Positions 53,216 to 62,077 of a stretch of DNA of 64,000 nt are shown in pieces. Origin of the DNA: Clostridiales bacterium (GTDB taxonomy: Bacteria > Bacillota > Clostridia > Peptostreptococcales > Anaerovoracaceae). Numbering within the stretch: position 1 is the stretch's first letter; the number at the start of each line of letters is the position of its first letter. The DNA lies in NCBI GenBank assembly GCA_009911365.1, contig QXXF01000013.1, positions 62,001-126,000 of the forward strand, read 5' to 3'. A program made the position numbers and the translations under genes. The notes beneath the pieces are model-generated. The model was not told the origin of the DNA and made no database searches. It saw only the letters and a list, made by a program, of their open reading frames with translations.

Positions 53216-54455
53216 ACTGCAGTGCCTTTTAGAGTTGCTGTCAGCTGTGGTGAACAATGAAAGCATGCCAGCATGGCAGAAGGAGCCAGAGTGGGCCAAG
53301 CTGTACAAGCTGGCCGACTATCATCATGTGACCAACGTGCTATATGGGCCGGTGATCAGCATGTCAGCAAAAGGCTTGATGAAATGGCGAAGCATGTTTG
53401 AAGAGCGATACCATTATACGGTCATCACCCAAGAGCGATATCAGAACGTGGAAAAGAAAGTGACCGCTGCCCTGGAACATGCCAAAATCCATGCCATGGA
53501 ACTAGAAGAAACCATATTAAGGAACTGCTATGAAAAGCGGGAACAACGGTATCCGGCTCCACTCCGCTTTCTCATAGAAGCGGGGAAAGAAGAATCTCTT
53601 GTCCAGACTATGAAAAATCTGGATTTCGAGGAAAAAGTTCCAAAAGGTCAGGACGTAAATCCAGGAGATCGATGGTTTTACAAGAGCAGCGGTATTTATA
53701 TCGTGTTCATTGAAAAGCTAGTGTTCACCAATAAAAAGACGACAAAATATTTTTCGCTTCCTCCAAAGCCTTTTAAAACAAAAAAGGGAAGCAAATACCT
53801 GCACATGCAGGATGCCAATGATTTCTACCTTTATTATATCTCTGTACTGGCAGAGCGGTATGCCAGAGGTCATCTGGAAATCCGAGACATGCTGGATTTG
53901 TGGCAGTGCTATTTGCGTTGCTATGAACGTTTGGACTGGAAAGAAGTCAACAAAGAATTAAAGCGTTTAGAGATCGACTGGTTTGGCGAAATGATCGTAA
54001 AACTGGCAGCTATGTGGTTCGGGCAGGTAGATGATTTTGGCGAGGATCTGGAACTGCTGATGGCCATGGAGACTTATATCACATCAAAAGGAACAGAGGC
54101 TAGAGAGGAAAATGAACAGCTGCTGCCACTGGTAAAAGAGGTGGCTGACATTTATGCTAGAGATTTGAAACGAGAAAAACGGCGGGAACTGATCGAACTG
54201 TGGTTCCCGGACCGAGACTATATGGAAACCATATATCCAGAGCTGGAGAAATCAGGATATTTGCTACCGCTATGCTGGTTCCGGCGGCTTACAGGCAGGC
54301 AATGGAGAAAAGCGAAATATTCCATTCTCCGCCGCTATGTGAACATCAAGCACGCATTGGGAAAAAAGAAAGTTGCTATTAAAAGCAAATTCAGTTTTAT
54401 CCAGCCGTTAAAAGAAAAGTTTAAAAAAAAGAAAGAGCCCGGAAATAACACTTAA
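53193..54455 (+). CDS. Nucleotidyltransferase-family (PF14907-like) protein with eroded active site
   Basis: 420 residues. The C-terminal half carries the marks of the uncharacterised nucleotidyltransferase family: DANDFYLYYISVLAERYARG, then HLEIRDMLDLWQCYLR and LKRLEIDWFGEMIVKLA. In active members a Leu-Lys-Gly segment and an Asp-x-Asp pair come before this; here the matching places read AMELEETIL (about 101-109) and RYPAPLRFLIEAG (about 120-132), so lysine-glycine and the acidic pair are lost. It is therefore likely a binding protein. The C-terminal 50 residues are strongly basic. It is coupled to the ABC gene by a 23-base overlap; the stop forms part of the flgM promoter. Confidence 0.65.
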   Translation: MNKNKDYELQCLLELLSAVVNNESMPAWQKEPEWAKLYKLADYHHVTNVLYGPVISMSAKGLMKWRSMFEERYHYTVITQERYQNVEKKVTAALEHAKIHAMELEETILRNCYEKREQRYPAPLRFLIEAGKEESLVQTMKNLDFEEKVPKGQDVNPGDRWFYKSSGIYIVFIEKLVFTNKKTTKYFSLPPKPFKTKKGSKYLHMQDANDFYLYYISVLAERYARGHLEIRDMLDLWQCYLRCYERLDWKEVNKELKRLEIDWFGEMIVKLAAMWFGQVDDFGEDLELLMAMETYITSKGTEAREENEQLLPLVKEVADIYARDLKREKRRELIELWFPDRDYMETIYPELEKSGYLLPLCWFRRLTGRQWRKAKYSILRRYVNIKHALGKKKVAIKSKFSFIQPLKEKFKKKKEPGNNT

Positions 54456-54464
54456 TATTTCCGG
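54439..54464 (+). repeat. Inverted repeat over the flgM promoter spacer
   Basis: CCGGAAATA and TATTTCCGG form a perfect 9-base stem with an 8-base loop. It spans the stop codon of the preceding gene and the sigma-28 promoter -35/spacer, so it could act as DNA or RNA. Confidence 0.55.
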
Positions 54465-54479
54465 AGAAAATGACGATAA
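54453..54479 (+). promoter_or_regulatory. Sigma-28 (FliA) promoter of the flgM operon
   Basis: TAAT, 15 bases, GACGATAA (seven of eight to consensus). It has the same spacing and -35 as the fliD promoter and begins inside the stop codon of the upstream gene. The leader is about 48 bases. Confidence 0.7.
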
Positions 54480-54533
54480 ATTAATATAGCAGTCCGAGAT
54501 GCACAGCTTAAGGGCTATAGGGAGGTGCATATA

Positions 54534-54845
54534 ATGAAAATTTCAATAGATTCTGCAACGAATGCTTATCTCAATCCAGTTAATACAGCAATGAAGAATT
54601 CAAAATCCGCATCTGTATCAGAGAATGGGAAAAAATTTGATCAAATTATGATCAATACCAATTCAAGGCAGATCGCAGAGGAAAAGCTGGAAGAGGCCGC
54701 AAAAAAAGAAGTTGCGAGCCAAGTGTTTCAGACAGCGTCCGATGAGAGGGTCGCAGCCTTGAAAGAGCAGGTGTCGCAGGGTATTTATAAAATAGATCCC
54801 GAGGCCATCGCAGGAAGGATTCTTCTCACAAGGGGGACTGTATAA
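54534..54845 (+). CDS. flgM: Anti-sigma-28 factor FlgM
   Basis: 103 residues. The N terminus is disordered and polar, and the C-terminal helices have KKEVASQVFQTASDERVAAL and VSQGIYKIDPEAIAGRIL, the FlgM pattern. It holds FliA inactive until the hook is complete and is then exported. ATG 54534 follows GGGAGGTG; a GTG at 54525 is less likely. Confidence 0.92.
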   Translation: MKISIDSATNAYLNPVNTAMKNSKSASVSENGKKFDQIMINTNSRQIAEEKLEEAAKKEVASQVFQTASDERVAALKEQVSQGIYKIDPEAIAGRILLTRGTV

Positions 54846-55298
54846 ATGGAACAGTTTCAAGAAGTGATCAGACAAATGATTGCTCTTTTTGATGAATATC
54901 TGCCCCTAGAGGAAAAAAAACTCAAAGCGGTCACGGAAAACGATCTGGTTACTTTGGAGAACTGCATGACGCAGGAACAGGCGGTCGTGTTGAAACTGCG
55001 GGGACTGGAAAAGAAGAGAGAAGACGCGCAGCAGGCAAATGGCTGGGGAGGAAAGCGATTTCGCGAGATCCTTGAGTTAGTCCCAGAAGAGCAAAAAGCG
55101 GAATTCCAGCAGCTATTTGAAGAGTTGGAACGCTCGATTGGCTTGTTCCAATCAGCCAATAGCAGTGCGATGGATACAATGAATATTAACTTAAGACAAA
55201 TAGGTAAAGCGATCAAGAGCAAAGATCCTAATGGCGCATATAATCAAGAAGGTGCCGCTGTGAAGATGGATCGGCCGCTTACGAGTCGCAGGGTATAG
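54846..55298 (+). CDS. flgN: FlgK/FlgL export chaperone FlgN
   Basis: 150 residues, helical. The pattern FDEYLPLEEKKLKAVTENDL, MTQEQAVVLKLRGLEKKRED fits the FlgN family, and the position between flgM and flgK is standard. Its ATG directly follows the flgM stop. Confidence 0.88.
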   Translation: MEQFQEVIRQMIALFDEYLPLEEKKLKAVTENDLVTLENCMTQEQAVVLKLRGLEKKREDAQQANGWGGKRFREILELVPEEQKAEFQQLFEELERSIGLFQSANSSAMDTMNINLRQIGKAIKSKDPNGAYNQEGAAVKMDRPLTSRRV

Positions 55299-55327
55299 CG
55301 GATAGAAGAGAAGGAGGACAATGGACC

Positions 55328-56926
55328 ATGGCTATGACGCGTTCCACATTTGCGGGGTTTACCACAGCACAACTTGCCTTGGCAGCGAGCCAGAGAGCTT
55401 TGGATGTGACAGGGCAGAACCTTTCAAATGTGAATACAAAAGGATATACAAGACAAAGGCTGGATCTTGCCAGCATCAGCCCTACTGGTGCCAGCTATTT
55501 CATGGCTCAGACTGACTGCAGGGTTGGTCAGGGCGTGGAAATGACCGGAGTCATTCAGATCCGCGACCCATTTTTAGATATACAATACAGAAATCAGTTG
55601 GCGAAAGTCGGAACAGTGGATGCGCAGGACAGTATCTTGAAGCAGATTGGTGAGATTTTCGATGAACTCGACAAGACTGCGGTACAGGCAGGTCTCGAGG
55701 CGGTTGTTTCTGCATTGAAAGAAATGTCCCAGCCAAACAACTCTAACCAAGGTGCGTCAGATACGTTAGTTCGTTCATCCTTTGAGACGTTGCTCAACGT
55801 GATCCATGAACATGCTTCTACATTGGGAACGGTTCGAGAAGATGTGATTTCTGAGATGGGGTCTACGGACATCCCGAACATCAATCAGTATCTGGATTCC
55901 ATCGTGGAACTGAACAAGTCCATCAAGAGCACTCAGATCCTTGGTGGTTCGGCTTTGGAACTTCAGGATCAGAGAAACTCTCTGATCGATGAATTGGCGA
56001 CATATTTCCCAATTGATGTGGAGTATGAAGACTTGAATCTGGGTGGCGGCATCAAGGTGGATACTTTAAAAATCACCTTGAAAGGCGCAGATGGAACAAA
56101 GTATGTGTTGTTGGATGACGCAAATCACGGGAGTGTTTCCTTTGAAGCGGGTGCTGACGGAAAGGGAAAAGTCAGCGTCACACATATAACTGCGAAGAAT
56201 GCGGATGGCAGCGTTACTATGCAGGGGCCTGATGATATCACAGATAATCTTGCGCATGGCGTTCTCAAGGGCAACTTGGACGCACTCAATAAATCGGGTG
56301 GCTTCGATGATCCGCCATCAGATTTCAACGGAATCGGATATTACGAAAAATTATTTGATTCTGTTGTCAATACAATGGTGACCACATTAAACGATTTGAA
56401 TATCGCAGCAGGCGGTGAGGCCTTGTTTACTACTACTACAGGTGCTACCACTGGTTTTACCGCATCCAATACGAAAGTGTCGGATAAATGGGTGAATGGA
56501 GAAGTGAGAATCATAACCGCTGTCAAGAACCCGGATGGATCCGATGCTCCTGACGATACGACGGCAAATGTCAATGTTCTGAAAATGATCGATGCGCTTG
56601 AGGCGAAAGAATTGGAATTCAAATCCGATGCCGCAGATAATCCGAATTATATTGCGTTTAAAGGAACCGTATTTGGTGCGTATAACAAGATTGGGAGTTT
56701 GCAGTCAATCGATAGAAAAGCAACGGATGCTGTCTTGACCAATCGGCTCAGCGTTCTCAACGAAATCGCAGATAACAAGGATGCTGTGTCCGGCGTTTAC
56801 ATGGATGAAGAAGTCATGAATTTGATGCGGTATCAGCAGTCATATAACGCAGCGGCCCGTCTCATGACAACATTGGATGAAGCGTTAAATACACTGATCA
56901 ATAATACTGGCGTAGTCGGAAGATAA
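55328..56926 (+). CDS. flgK: Hook-filament junction protein FlgK (HAP1)
   Basis: 532 residues. The N terminus TFAGFTTAQLALAASQRALD with NLSNVNTKGYTRQRLDLA and the C-terminal MDEEVMNLMRYQQSYNAAARLM define FlgK. It forms the first junction layer between hook and filament. GGAGG lies about 11 bases upstream; the nearer ATG is out of frame. Confidence 0.94.
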   Translation: MAMTRSTFAGFTTAQLALAASQRALDVTGQNLSNVNTKGYTRQRLDLASISPTGASYFMAQTDCRVGQGVEMTGVIQIRDPFLDIQYRNQLAKVGTVDAQDSILKQIGEIFDELDKTAVQAGLEAVVSALKEMSQPNNSNQGASDTLVRSSFETLLNVIHEHASTLGTVREDVISEMGSTDIPNINQYLDSIVELNKSIKSTQILGGSALELQDQRNSLIDELATYFPIDVEYEDLNLGGGIKVDTLKITLKGADGTKYVLLDDANHGSVSFEAGADGKGKVSVTHITAKNADGSVTMQGPDDITDNLAHGVLKGNLDALNKSGGFDDPPSDFNGIGYYEKLFDSVVNTMVTTLNDLNIAAGGEALFTTTTGATTGFTASNTKVSDKWVNGEVRIITAVKNPDGSDAPDDTTANVNVLKMIDALEAKELEFKSDAADNPNYIAFKGTVFGAYNKIGSLQSIDRKATDAVLTNRLSVLNEIADNKDAVSGVYMDEEVMNLMRYQQSYNAAARLMTTLDEALNTLINNTGVVGR

Positions 56927-56945
56927 GAAGGGAGGAAGATGAACA

Positions 56946-57965
56946 ATGGCTATGACACGAATTACTACAAATATGATTATGCGGAACTACCAGAATAATC
57001 TTACCTCCACGTTGGGAGGGCTGGAATCCGCTAGAAAGCAAGTTGAGACCGGAAGGAGGTTCAGTAAATCCTACGAAGATCCTACTGCGGCCGCTAAAGC
57101 GGCTATTCTGGAGCGGCGTTACATGCAGAATCAGGATTACCAAACCAGCCTGACCAATGTACAGAAATGGCAGGACTCTCAGGAGGATATAGTGACCGCA
57201 TTGAACGATATGGCGATTACTATTGAAAAAGAATATTCGATTGGTTCTTTGAATGATCCGGTGGGTGAGGCTGGACGCAAAGCATACGCTCAGGCTTTGG
57301 AAGAGCTGCAAAACTCCATGGTGTCCACGCTCAACGCAAGGTTTGGAGACACCTTTGTTTTGGCAGGCAATGATGGGAAAAATGTGCCATTTACATTAGA
57401 AGATGGAGCGGATGGATATAAAGTGCTTCATTACAGAGGAAAGCCTGTGTCCGGACCTGACGCAGATCCAGCTGTGCTCAAAGAACTGGCAGGGGAAACA
57501 ACTTTTGTTGATTTGGGATTCGGAATGGATATCCAAGGAGACACAGTTGTTGCGTCCAGTGCTTTTAACACAGCACTGCCAGGTATCAAGCTAGTAGGGT
57601 ACGTAGGTGATGGGAACGGTACTACGGCAGATATGGTCACTATGGTGGGGAAAATGGCTAAGGCTTTGAAAGAGCCAACCTTTGATGCTGATGAATATAA
57701 AACAATGATGGCAGAATTCAGTGATCATCGTGAACGGCTAGAAGATCAGTTCTCCGTGCTTGGAACAAAGACTCAGCTTCTAAATGCCACAAAAGATAGA
57801 TTGGAAAGCGAAGAGCTGGCGATCACTCAGCAGTTCGATGACGCAGTCAATATCAACCCTGCGGAGGCCATTATGAACTATTCTTGGGCTAACTACGCAT
57901 ATAATAGCGCATTGAAGGTAGGAACCAGCATTATTACACCGTCCTTACTGGACTTTATGAAATAG
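56946..57965 (+). CDS. flgL: Hook-filament junction protein FlgL (HAP3)
   Basis: 339 residues. MRITTNMI-type start (TRITTNMIMRNYQNNL), GRRFSKSYEDPTAAAKAA and the flagellin-like C terminus (AINP-like NINPAEAIMNYSWANYAYN). Forms the second junction layer. GGGAGGAAG precedes the ATG. The last residues SLLDFMK are typical of the family. Confidence 0.93.
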   Translation: MAMTRITTNMIMRNYQNNLTSTLGGLESARKQVETGRRFSKSYEDPTAAAKAAILERRYMQNQDYQTSLTNVQKWQDSQEDIVTALNDMAITIEKEYSIGSLNDPVGEAGRKAYAQALEELQNSMVSTLNARFGDTFVLAGNDGKNVPFTLEDGADGYKVLHYRGKPVSGPDADPAVLKELAGETTFVDLGFGMDIQGDTVVASSAFNTALPGIKLVGYVGDGNGTTADMVTMVGKMAKALKEPTFDADEYKTMMAEFSDHRERLEDQFSVLGTKTQLLNATKDRLESEELAITQQFDDAVNINPAEAIMNYSWANYAYNSALKVGTSIITPSLLDFMK

Positions 57966-58000
57966 ACGTTATCGGCAATGTGAAATGAGGTGATGATTTT

Positions 58001-58618
58001 ATGGAACAGTTAATACAAATCACAACCATTCCAATCAGTTATGAGTTAAAAGTCAATAAAGCGAGGCTGGAAAGACATAACGGAAGCGCAGAAATCGAGA
58101 TCAGTAGAGATAAAGGCGGCATGAAGCTCAAGAGCCGCCCGATTCAGATTCGGTTGGACACTTATGAAGCTAGAAATTCTGTAGTTCCTACCACGAAAAC
58201 AGCGATTTCCCAGGCAGCGCAGCGAGGTAAGACAGCAGCGTACAGTGCTACCGCCCAATATGCCCAAGAGGGCAAGCTGATGCTTCAAACAAAGATTGGA
58301 GAAGGCGCCCAGACGATCGATCAGATCTTGGCAAATAGAACGGCGCCAGCTACAGGCCAATTTGAAATGGGTTTTATTCCAACGACTGGACCGGACATTG
58401 ATTGGGAACCTGCGTCCCTATCGATCGAATACGAAATGGATAAACTGAATTTTGACTTGAGACAGGACACTGGAAACGTGGAATTTATTCCTGGAAGCAT
58501 TGAGATGATTATCTCACAGCGCCCTGAAGTTAAAATTGAGTATATAGGAGAGCCAATTTTTGTACCGCCAAGCGCAGCGGCGAGATTTGGCGGTGAAGTC
58601 GTAGATATAAAAGCGTAA
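58001..58618 (+). CDS. DUF6470/YviE-like protein
   Basis: 205 residues. ITTIPISYELKVNKARLE, RPIQIRLDTYEARNS and IEYIGEPIFVPPSA match the YviE protein that lies between flgL and fliW in Bacillus and Clostridia. The function is unknown. It is followed by fliW after 18 bases. Confidence 0.85.
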   Translation: MEQLIQITTIPISYELKVNKARLERHNGSAEIEISRDKGGMKLKSRPIQIRLDTYEARNSVVPTTKTAISQAAQRGKTAAYSATAQYAQEGKLMLQTKIGEGAQTIDQILANRTAPATGQFEMGFIPTTGPDIDWEPASLSIEYEMDKLNFDLRQDTGNVEFIPGSIEMIISQRPEVKIEYIGEPIFVPPSAAARFGGEVVDIKA

Positions 58619-58636
58619 TAGGAAGGTAGGAGTGTC

Positions 58637-59077
58637 ATGGAACAGGAAAAGCAGCAAGAACTTTCTTTCAGTGATGAGGATTTCATTGTTTTTCGGGAAG
58701 GGCTCTTCGGTTTTGAGGAATATAAACAGTTTCTGCCTTATACTGCGGAGGAAGGTAATGATTCTATTCTCTATCTTCAAAGCGTTGATGAGGAGCAGCT
58801 GTCTTTTCTTGTGATGAATCCCTTCTTGCTGAAAGAGAGCTATTCTCCGATTTTGCCTGAAGCAGATCGAAAAGCCTTGCGGACAGAAAAGGATGAAGAT
58901 CTTTCCTACTATGTTTTGTGCGTAATAAAAGAACCTCCAGAAGAGAGTACCGTGAATCTGAAATGTCCAGTGGTAATCAATTTTCAGACACGGGAAGCAA
59001 GGCAGGTCATTTTGGATTCGCAGGACTATGGACTTCGCCATATGCTGAAGGAATTTTCAGATAAGGAGGGTGCATAG
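58637..59077 (+). CDS. fliW: Flagellar assembly factor FliW
   Basis: 146 residues. IVFREGLFGFEEYKQFLPY, LQSVDEEQLSFLVMNPFLL, and VNLKCPVVINFQTREARQVI are FliW marks. It binds flagellin and CsrA, linking flagellin level to hag translation. The stop overlaps the csrA GTG by 1 base. Confidence 0.94.
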   Translation: MEQEKQQELSFSDEDFIVFREGLFGFEEYKQFLPYTAEEGNDSILYLQSVDEEQLSFLVMNPFLLKESYSPILPEADRKALRTEKDEDLSYYVLCVIKEPPEESTVNLKCPVVINFQTREARQVILDSQDYGLRHMLKEFSDKEGA

Positions 59078-59322
59078 TGCTGGTTCTTTATCGAAAAAGA
59101 GGAGACTCAATACTAATTGGGGAAGACATTACCTTGACTGTGATCGAAAGCAGTGGAGATGGTGTGCGCCTTGCGATTGACGCACCAAGGGATGTGGCGA
59201 TCCTCAGAAAAGAATTGTTGGAAGCGGCAGAAGTCAACCGTGAAGCGGCAAAAGCAGATGCAGCGAATAAAAAGGCTCTGTTGAAGATGAATGAAATATT
59301 AAAGAAAAAGGAGCACAATTAG
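59077..59322 (+). CDS. csrA: Carbon storage/translational regulator CsrA
   Basis: 81 residues, slightly longer than the usual 61-75. MLVLYRKRGDSILIGEDI at the start and VRLAIDAPRDVAILRKEL with the RNA-contacting segment are intact. It blocks translation of target mRNAs such as flagellin and is antagonised by FliW, its coupled neighbour. The start is GTG after AAGGAGGGTG. The stop lies inside the terminator hairpin. Confidence 0.95.
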   Translation: MLVLYRKRGDSILIGEDITLTVIESSGDGVRLAIDAPRDVAILRKELLEAAEVNREAAKADAANKKALLKMNEILKKKEHN

Positions 59323-59332
59323 TGCTCTTTTT
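59311..59332 (+). terminator. Terminator of the late flagellar operon
   Basis: GAGCAC, 5-base loop, GTGCTC, then TTTTT; the stem extends by further A-T pairs. The csrA stop codon lies in the loop and right arm. Confidence 0.8.
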
Positions 59333-59397
59333 AGAGGCGTTTGCTATGTTTCACGGAACAATGAACTCCTAACTTTATAAGCGTTCAAGTGGTAATC

Positions 59398-59435
59398 ACG
59401 AAATTCGTTATGCGAAGAAACTAAAAAAATTTCGT
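59398..59435. repeat. 8-base inverted repeat upstream of the second receptor gene
   Basis: ACGAAATT and AATTTCGT are exact reverse complements with 22 bases between. It lies in the 222-base gap between csrA and the receptor gene. It may be an operator; no promoter could be placed with confidence beside it. Confidence 0.4.
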
Positions 59436-59544
59436 TTTATATCGAAAAATAGTATGTTTTGCGATAAAGATGTGATAGAATATACCATGTCAGGCCACTT
59501 GTCTGACTACTAGAATATAAAACATAATGAAAAGAGGGATCAAG

Positions 59545-61215
59545 TTGAAAAATCTAAAATTACGAGCAAGATTACTGACTGGCTATGCCATTGTAATAGC
59601 TATAATGCTAATTATTTCTGTTTTTGTAATTACTCAACTGTTGAGCATCAAAGGTGATATGAATGACTTCAGGGATAAAACTCTGCAGGCCAGCAACAGC
59701 ATCAAATCGTGTCGACTGATGACACAGCATGCGGCACGGGCTGTTCGTGAAGTCGTTATTTCACATAATAGCGCACAGAAACAGGAGGGGCTGAAAACTT
59801 TTAATACTAGGATTGATTCTATCAACGAATCCCTTGCTAATTTAGAAAATACTGCGGTGCTGAGCCAAGCGGACCAAAAAAATTACAAAGATCAAATTAA
59901 TGCGTGGATCGATGAAGCACAGAAAATCATTGATATGGCGCAGAATGGTAAGCAGGCCGAAGCAGCGACTGCGATTCTTACTGTATGTCGTCCTGCTTTG
60001 GACAATATGTCAGAAGTGGCGCAGAAAATGGAAGAGAAAGTAGACAGGGCGCGTGATGGAATGCTGAACGACATTCGGTCTAGGACCATAACGCTAAGCA
60101 TTGCGTTGGGAGCTTCCGCAGTGATTGCCATTATCTTAGCGATGATCTTGGCTAGTGTCATTGTAAGAAGCATCATCGTACCGACCAGAGAAATGGAAAC
60201 AGCCCTTAAGAAGCTCTCCGAAGGAGACATTAAGAGCGAGATCGTATACACATCTGAAGATGAACTGGGGCAGATGGCAGATAGCTTGAGAAGTGCGTTC
60301 TCCACGCTGCAGGTTTACATAGGTGATATTTCAAAATCCATGAAGCTCATGTCCGAAGGTGACTTCAATATCTCGGCTAGTGAAGACTTTAAGGGGGATT
60401 TCGCTGAAATTCAAACATCAATTGAACAGTTCTCTACTAGAATCTCTGACACATTGCATCAGATTGGCGTAGCCTCTGAAAATGTTGCCAGTGGTGCGAA
60501 CCAGATTGCTGATGGAGCGCAGGCATTGTCTCAGGGCGCAACGGAACAGGCCAGCTCTGTTGAAGAAATTTCAGCTACAGTAGCGGATATTTCTTCTCAG
60601 GTCAAATTGACTTCCGATTCTGCAGGTGACATTAACGCAAAGGCCAACAGCGTTGGTGATCAAATCCGCCAGAGCGATGAAAAGATGCAGAGAATGTTGT
60701 CCACAATGGATGAAATCAATAAGGAATCCGCAGATATTAGCAAGATTATTGGCACCATTGATGATATTTCCTTCCAGACGAATATTTTGGCATTGAACGC
60801 TGCGATCGAAGCGGCAAGAGCCGGCGAAGCTGGAAAGGGATTTGCGGTAGTTGCGGATGAAGTACGTGACCTTGCCAGCAAGAGTGCGACTTCTGCGAAA
60901 GAGATCGCTACGCTTATTAGCAAGACACTGGTCTCTGTTGAAGAAGGTACTCAAGCAGCCAATGAAACCGCCACCGCTCTGCAGGAAGTGGTCGGCGGAG
61001 TAGAAGATATTGTTTCAGGTATTTCCGATATTGCGGACAATGTGCAGATGGAAGCGGACTCCATTGAGCAGGTCTCTACTGGAATTGAACAGATTTCCTC
61101 GGTTGTTCAGACAAACAGCGCAACTGCGCAGCAGAGTGCTGCTACATCGGAAGAACTATCCAGTCAGTCTCAATTGCTGACCAAGATGTTGACGGCTTTC
61201 AAATTAAGAAAATAA
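59545..61215 (+). CDS. Methyl-accepting chemotaxis protein
   Basis: 556 residues. Membrane helix at about 9-30 ([17 protein letters not shown]), a four-helix-bundle sensor of about 150 residues, a second helix near 185-207, HAMP and the signalling coiled coil with tip [20 protein letters not shown]. It has no C-terminal disordered tail, unlike the receptor at 18645, and ends [13 protein letters not shown]. The TTG at 59545 follows AGAGGGATCAAG; an ATG at 59527 lacks a ribosome site. The ligand is unknown. Confidence 0.93.
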   Translation: MKNLKLRARLLTGYAIVIAIMLIISVFVITQLLSIKGDMNDFRDKTLQASNSIKSCRLMTQHAARAVREVVISHNSAQKQEGLKTFNTRIDSINESLANLENTAVLSQADQKNYKDQINAWIDEAQKIIDMAQNGKQAEAATAILTVCRPALDNMSEVAQKMEEKVDRARDGMLNDIRSRTITLSIALGASAVIAIILAMILASVIVRSIIVPTREMETALKKLSEGDIKSEIVYTSEDELGQMADSLRSAFSTLQVYIGDISKSMKLMSEGDFNISASEDFKGDFAEIQTSIEQFSTRISDTLHQIGVASENVASGANQIADGAQALSQGATEQASSVEEISATVADISSQVKLTSDSAGDINAKANSVGDQIRQSDEKMQRMLSTMDEINKESADISKIIGTIDDISFQTNILALNAAIEAARAGEAGKGFAVVADEVRDLASKSATSAKEIATLISKTLVSVEEGTQAANETATALQEVVGGVEDIVSGISDIADNVQMEADSIEQVSTGIEQISSVVQTNSATAQQSAATSEELSSQSQLLTKMLTAFKLRK

Positions 61216-61250
61216 TAAATTTAGAATCATCAAACCGATAAAATATAGAA

Positions 61251-61285
61251 AGACCTCTCTGGATCAAACTGGAGGGGTCTTTTTA
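61251..61285 (+). terminator. Terminator after the second receptor gene
   Basis: AGACCTCTC pairs with GAGGGGTCT (one G-U) and is followed by TTTTTAT. Confidence 0.8.
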
Positions 61286-61310
61286 TAAACATATATAATC
61301 GCAAGGCATT

Positions 61311-61350
61311 TAAGAATTTTGTAAGAAACCCGCAGTGCCTTTGTTAAGAA
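61311..61350 (+). promoter_or_regulatory. Direct repeats upstream of the OmpR-type regulator
   Basis: TAAGAA occurs at 61311, 61322 and 61345, that is with 11- and 23-base steps, matching the helical repeat used by OmpR/PhoB dimers. They precede a TATGAT -10 (61359-61364) that has a poor -35, as in activator-dependent promoters. Confidence 0.45.
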
Positions 61351-61390
61351 ATCAACAGTATGATAGATATGTAAGCAGAAAGGAGAGAGT

Positions 61391-62077
61391 ATGAAGATCT
61401 TAGTTTGTGACGATGATAAAGAAATTGTGAGTGCCATTGAAATTTATTTGCGCAATGAGGGCTACGATGTTCTCAAGGCTTATGATGGAATGGAGGCCCT
61501 AAATCTTGTGAAGGTCGAGGAGATTCATTTGATTCTCATGGACATTATGATGCCAAAGATGGATGGGATGCGAACCACGATGAAGATTCGGGAGGAAAAG
61601 AACATCCCGATCATCATGCTTTCCGCTAAGTCAGAGGATTACGATAAAATCACAGGACTGAATGTCGGTGCTGATGATTATATCACAAAGCCTTTTAATC
61701 CTCTGGAACTGATCGCTAGAGTAAAGTCCCAGTTGCGAAGATATGTGAATCTGGGAAGCCTAGAGAAAAAGACAGGCATTTTTCAGACTGGTGGGCTGTT
61801 AGTGGATGACGAGCAGAAAACAGTGGAGGTAGATGGAAACGCAGTCGCAGTGACACCGATCGAATACGGCATCCTCAAGTTGCTTACAGAACATGCGGGT
61901 AGAGTGTTTTCCATGGATCAGATTTATGAGGCTGTGTGGAAAGAGCCAGCCTATAATCCGGAAAATACGGTTGCTGTACATATTCGGAGGATTCGGGAAA
62001 AAATTGAGATCAATCCCAAGAATCCCAAGTATTTAAAGGTGGTGTGGGGAATTGGATACAAAATTGAAAAAATCTAA
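61391..62077 (+). CDS. OmpR/PhoB-family response regulator
   Basis: 228 residues. Receiver domain 1-118 with Asp7-Asp8, acceptor Asp51 in LILMDIMMPKMDG, and Lys in YITKPFNPLEL; winged helix 130-226 with PIEYGILKLLTEHAGRVFS and VAVHIRRIREKIE. DNA-binding transcription regulator. It overlaps the kinase start by 26 bases (TTG 62052) and is the partner of that kinase. AAAGGAGAG precedes the ATG. Confidence 0.95.
   Translation: MKILVCDDDKEIVSAIEIYLRNEGYDVLKAYDGMEALNLVKVEEIHLILMDIMMPKMDGMRTTMKIREEKNIPIIMLSAKSEDYDKITGLNVGADDYITKPFNPLELIARVKSQLRRYVNLGSLEKKTGIFQTGGLLVDDEQKTVEVDGNAVAVTPIEYGILKLLTEHAGRVFSMDQIYEAVWKEPAYNPENTVAVHIRRIREKIEINPKNPKYLKVVWGIGYKIEKI

Noticed and set aside
59440-59480. GCGATAAA as a sigma-28 -10 before the second receptor gene
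   Set aside because: Only six of eight bases fit and no TAAA-like -35 lies 14-16 bases upstream.
61220-61250. Sigma-28-like TAAA-N14-ACCGATAA after the second receptor gene
   Set aside because: Transcription would begin almost inside the terminator at 61251-61285, spacing is one short, and no gene would be served.
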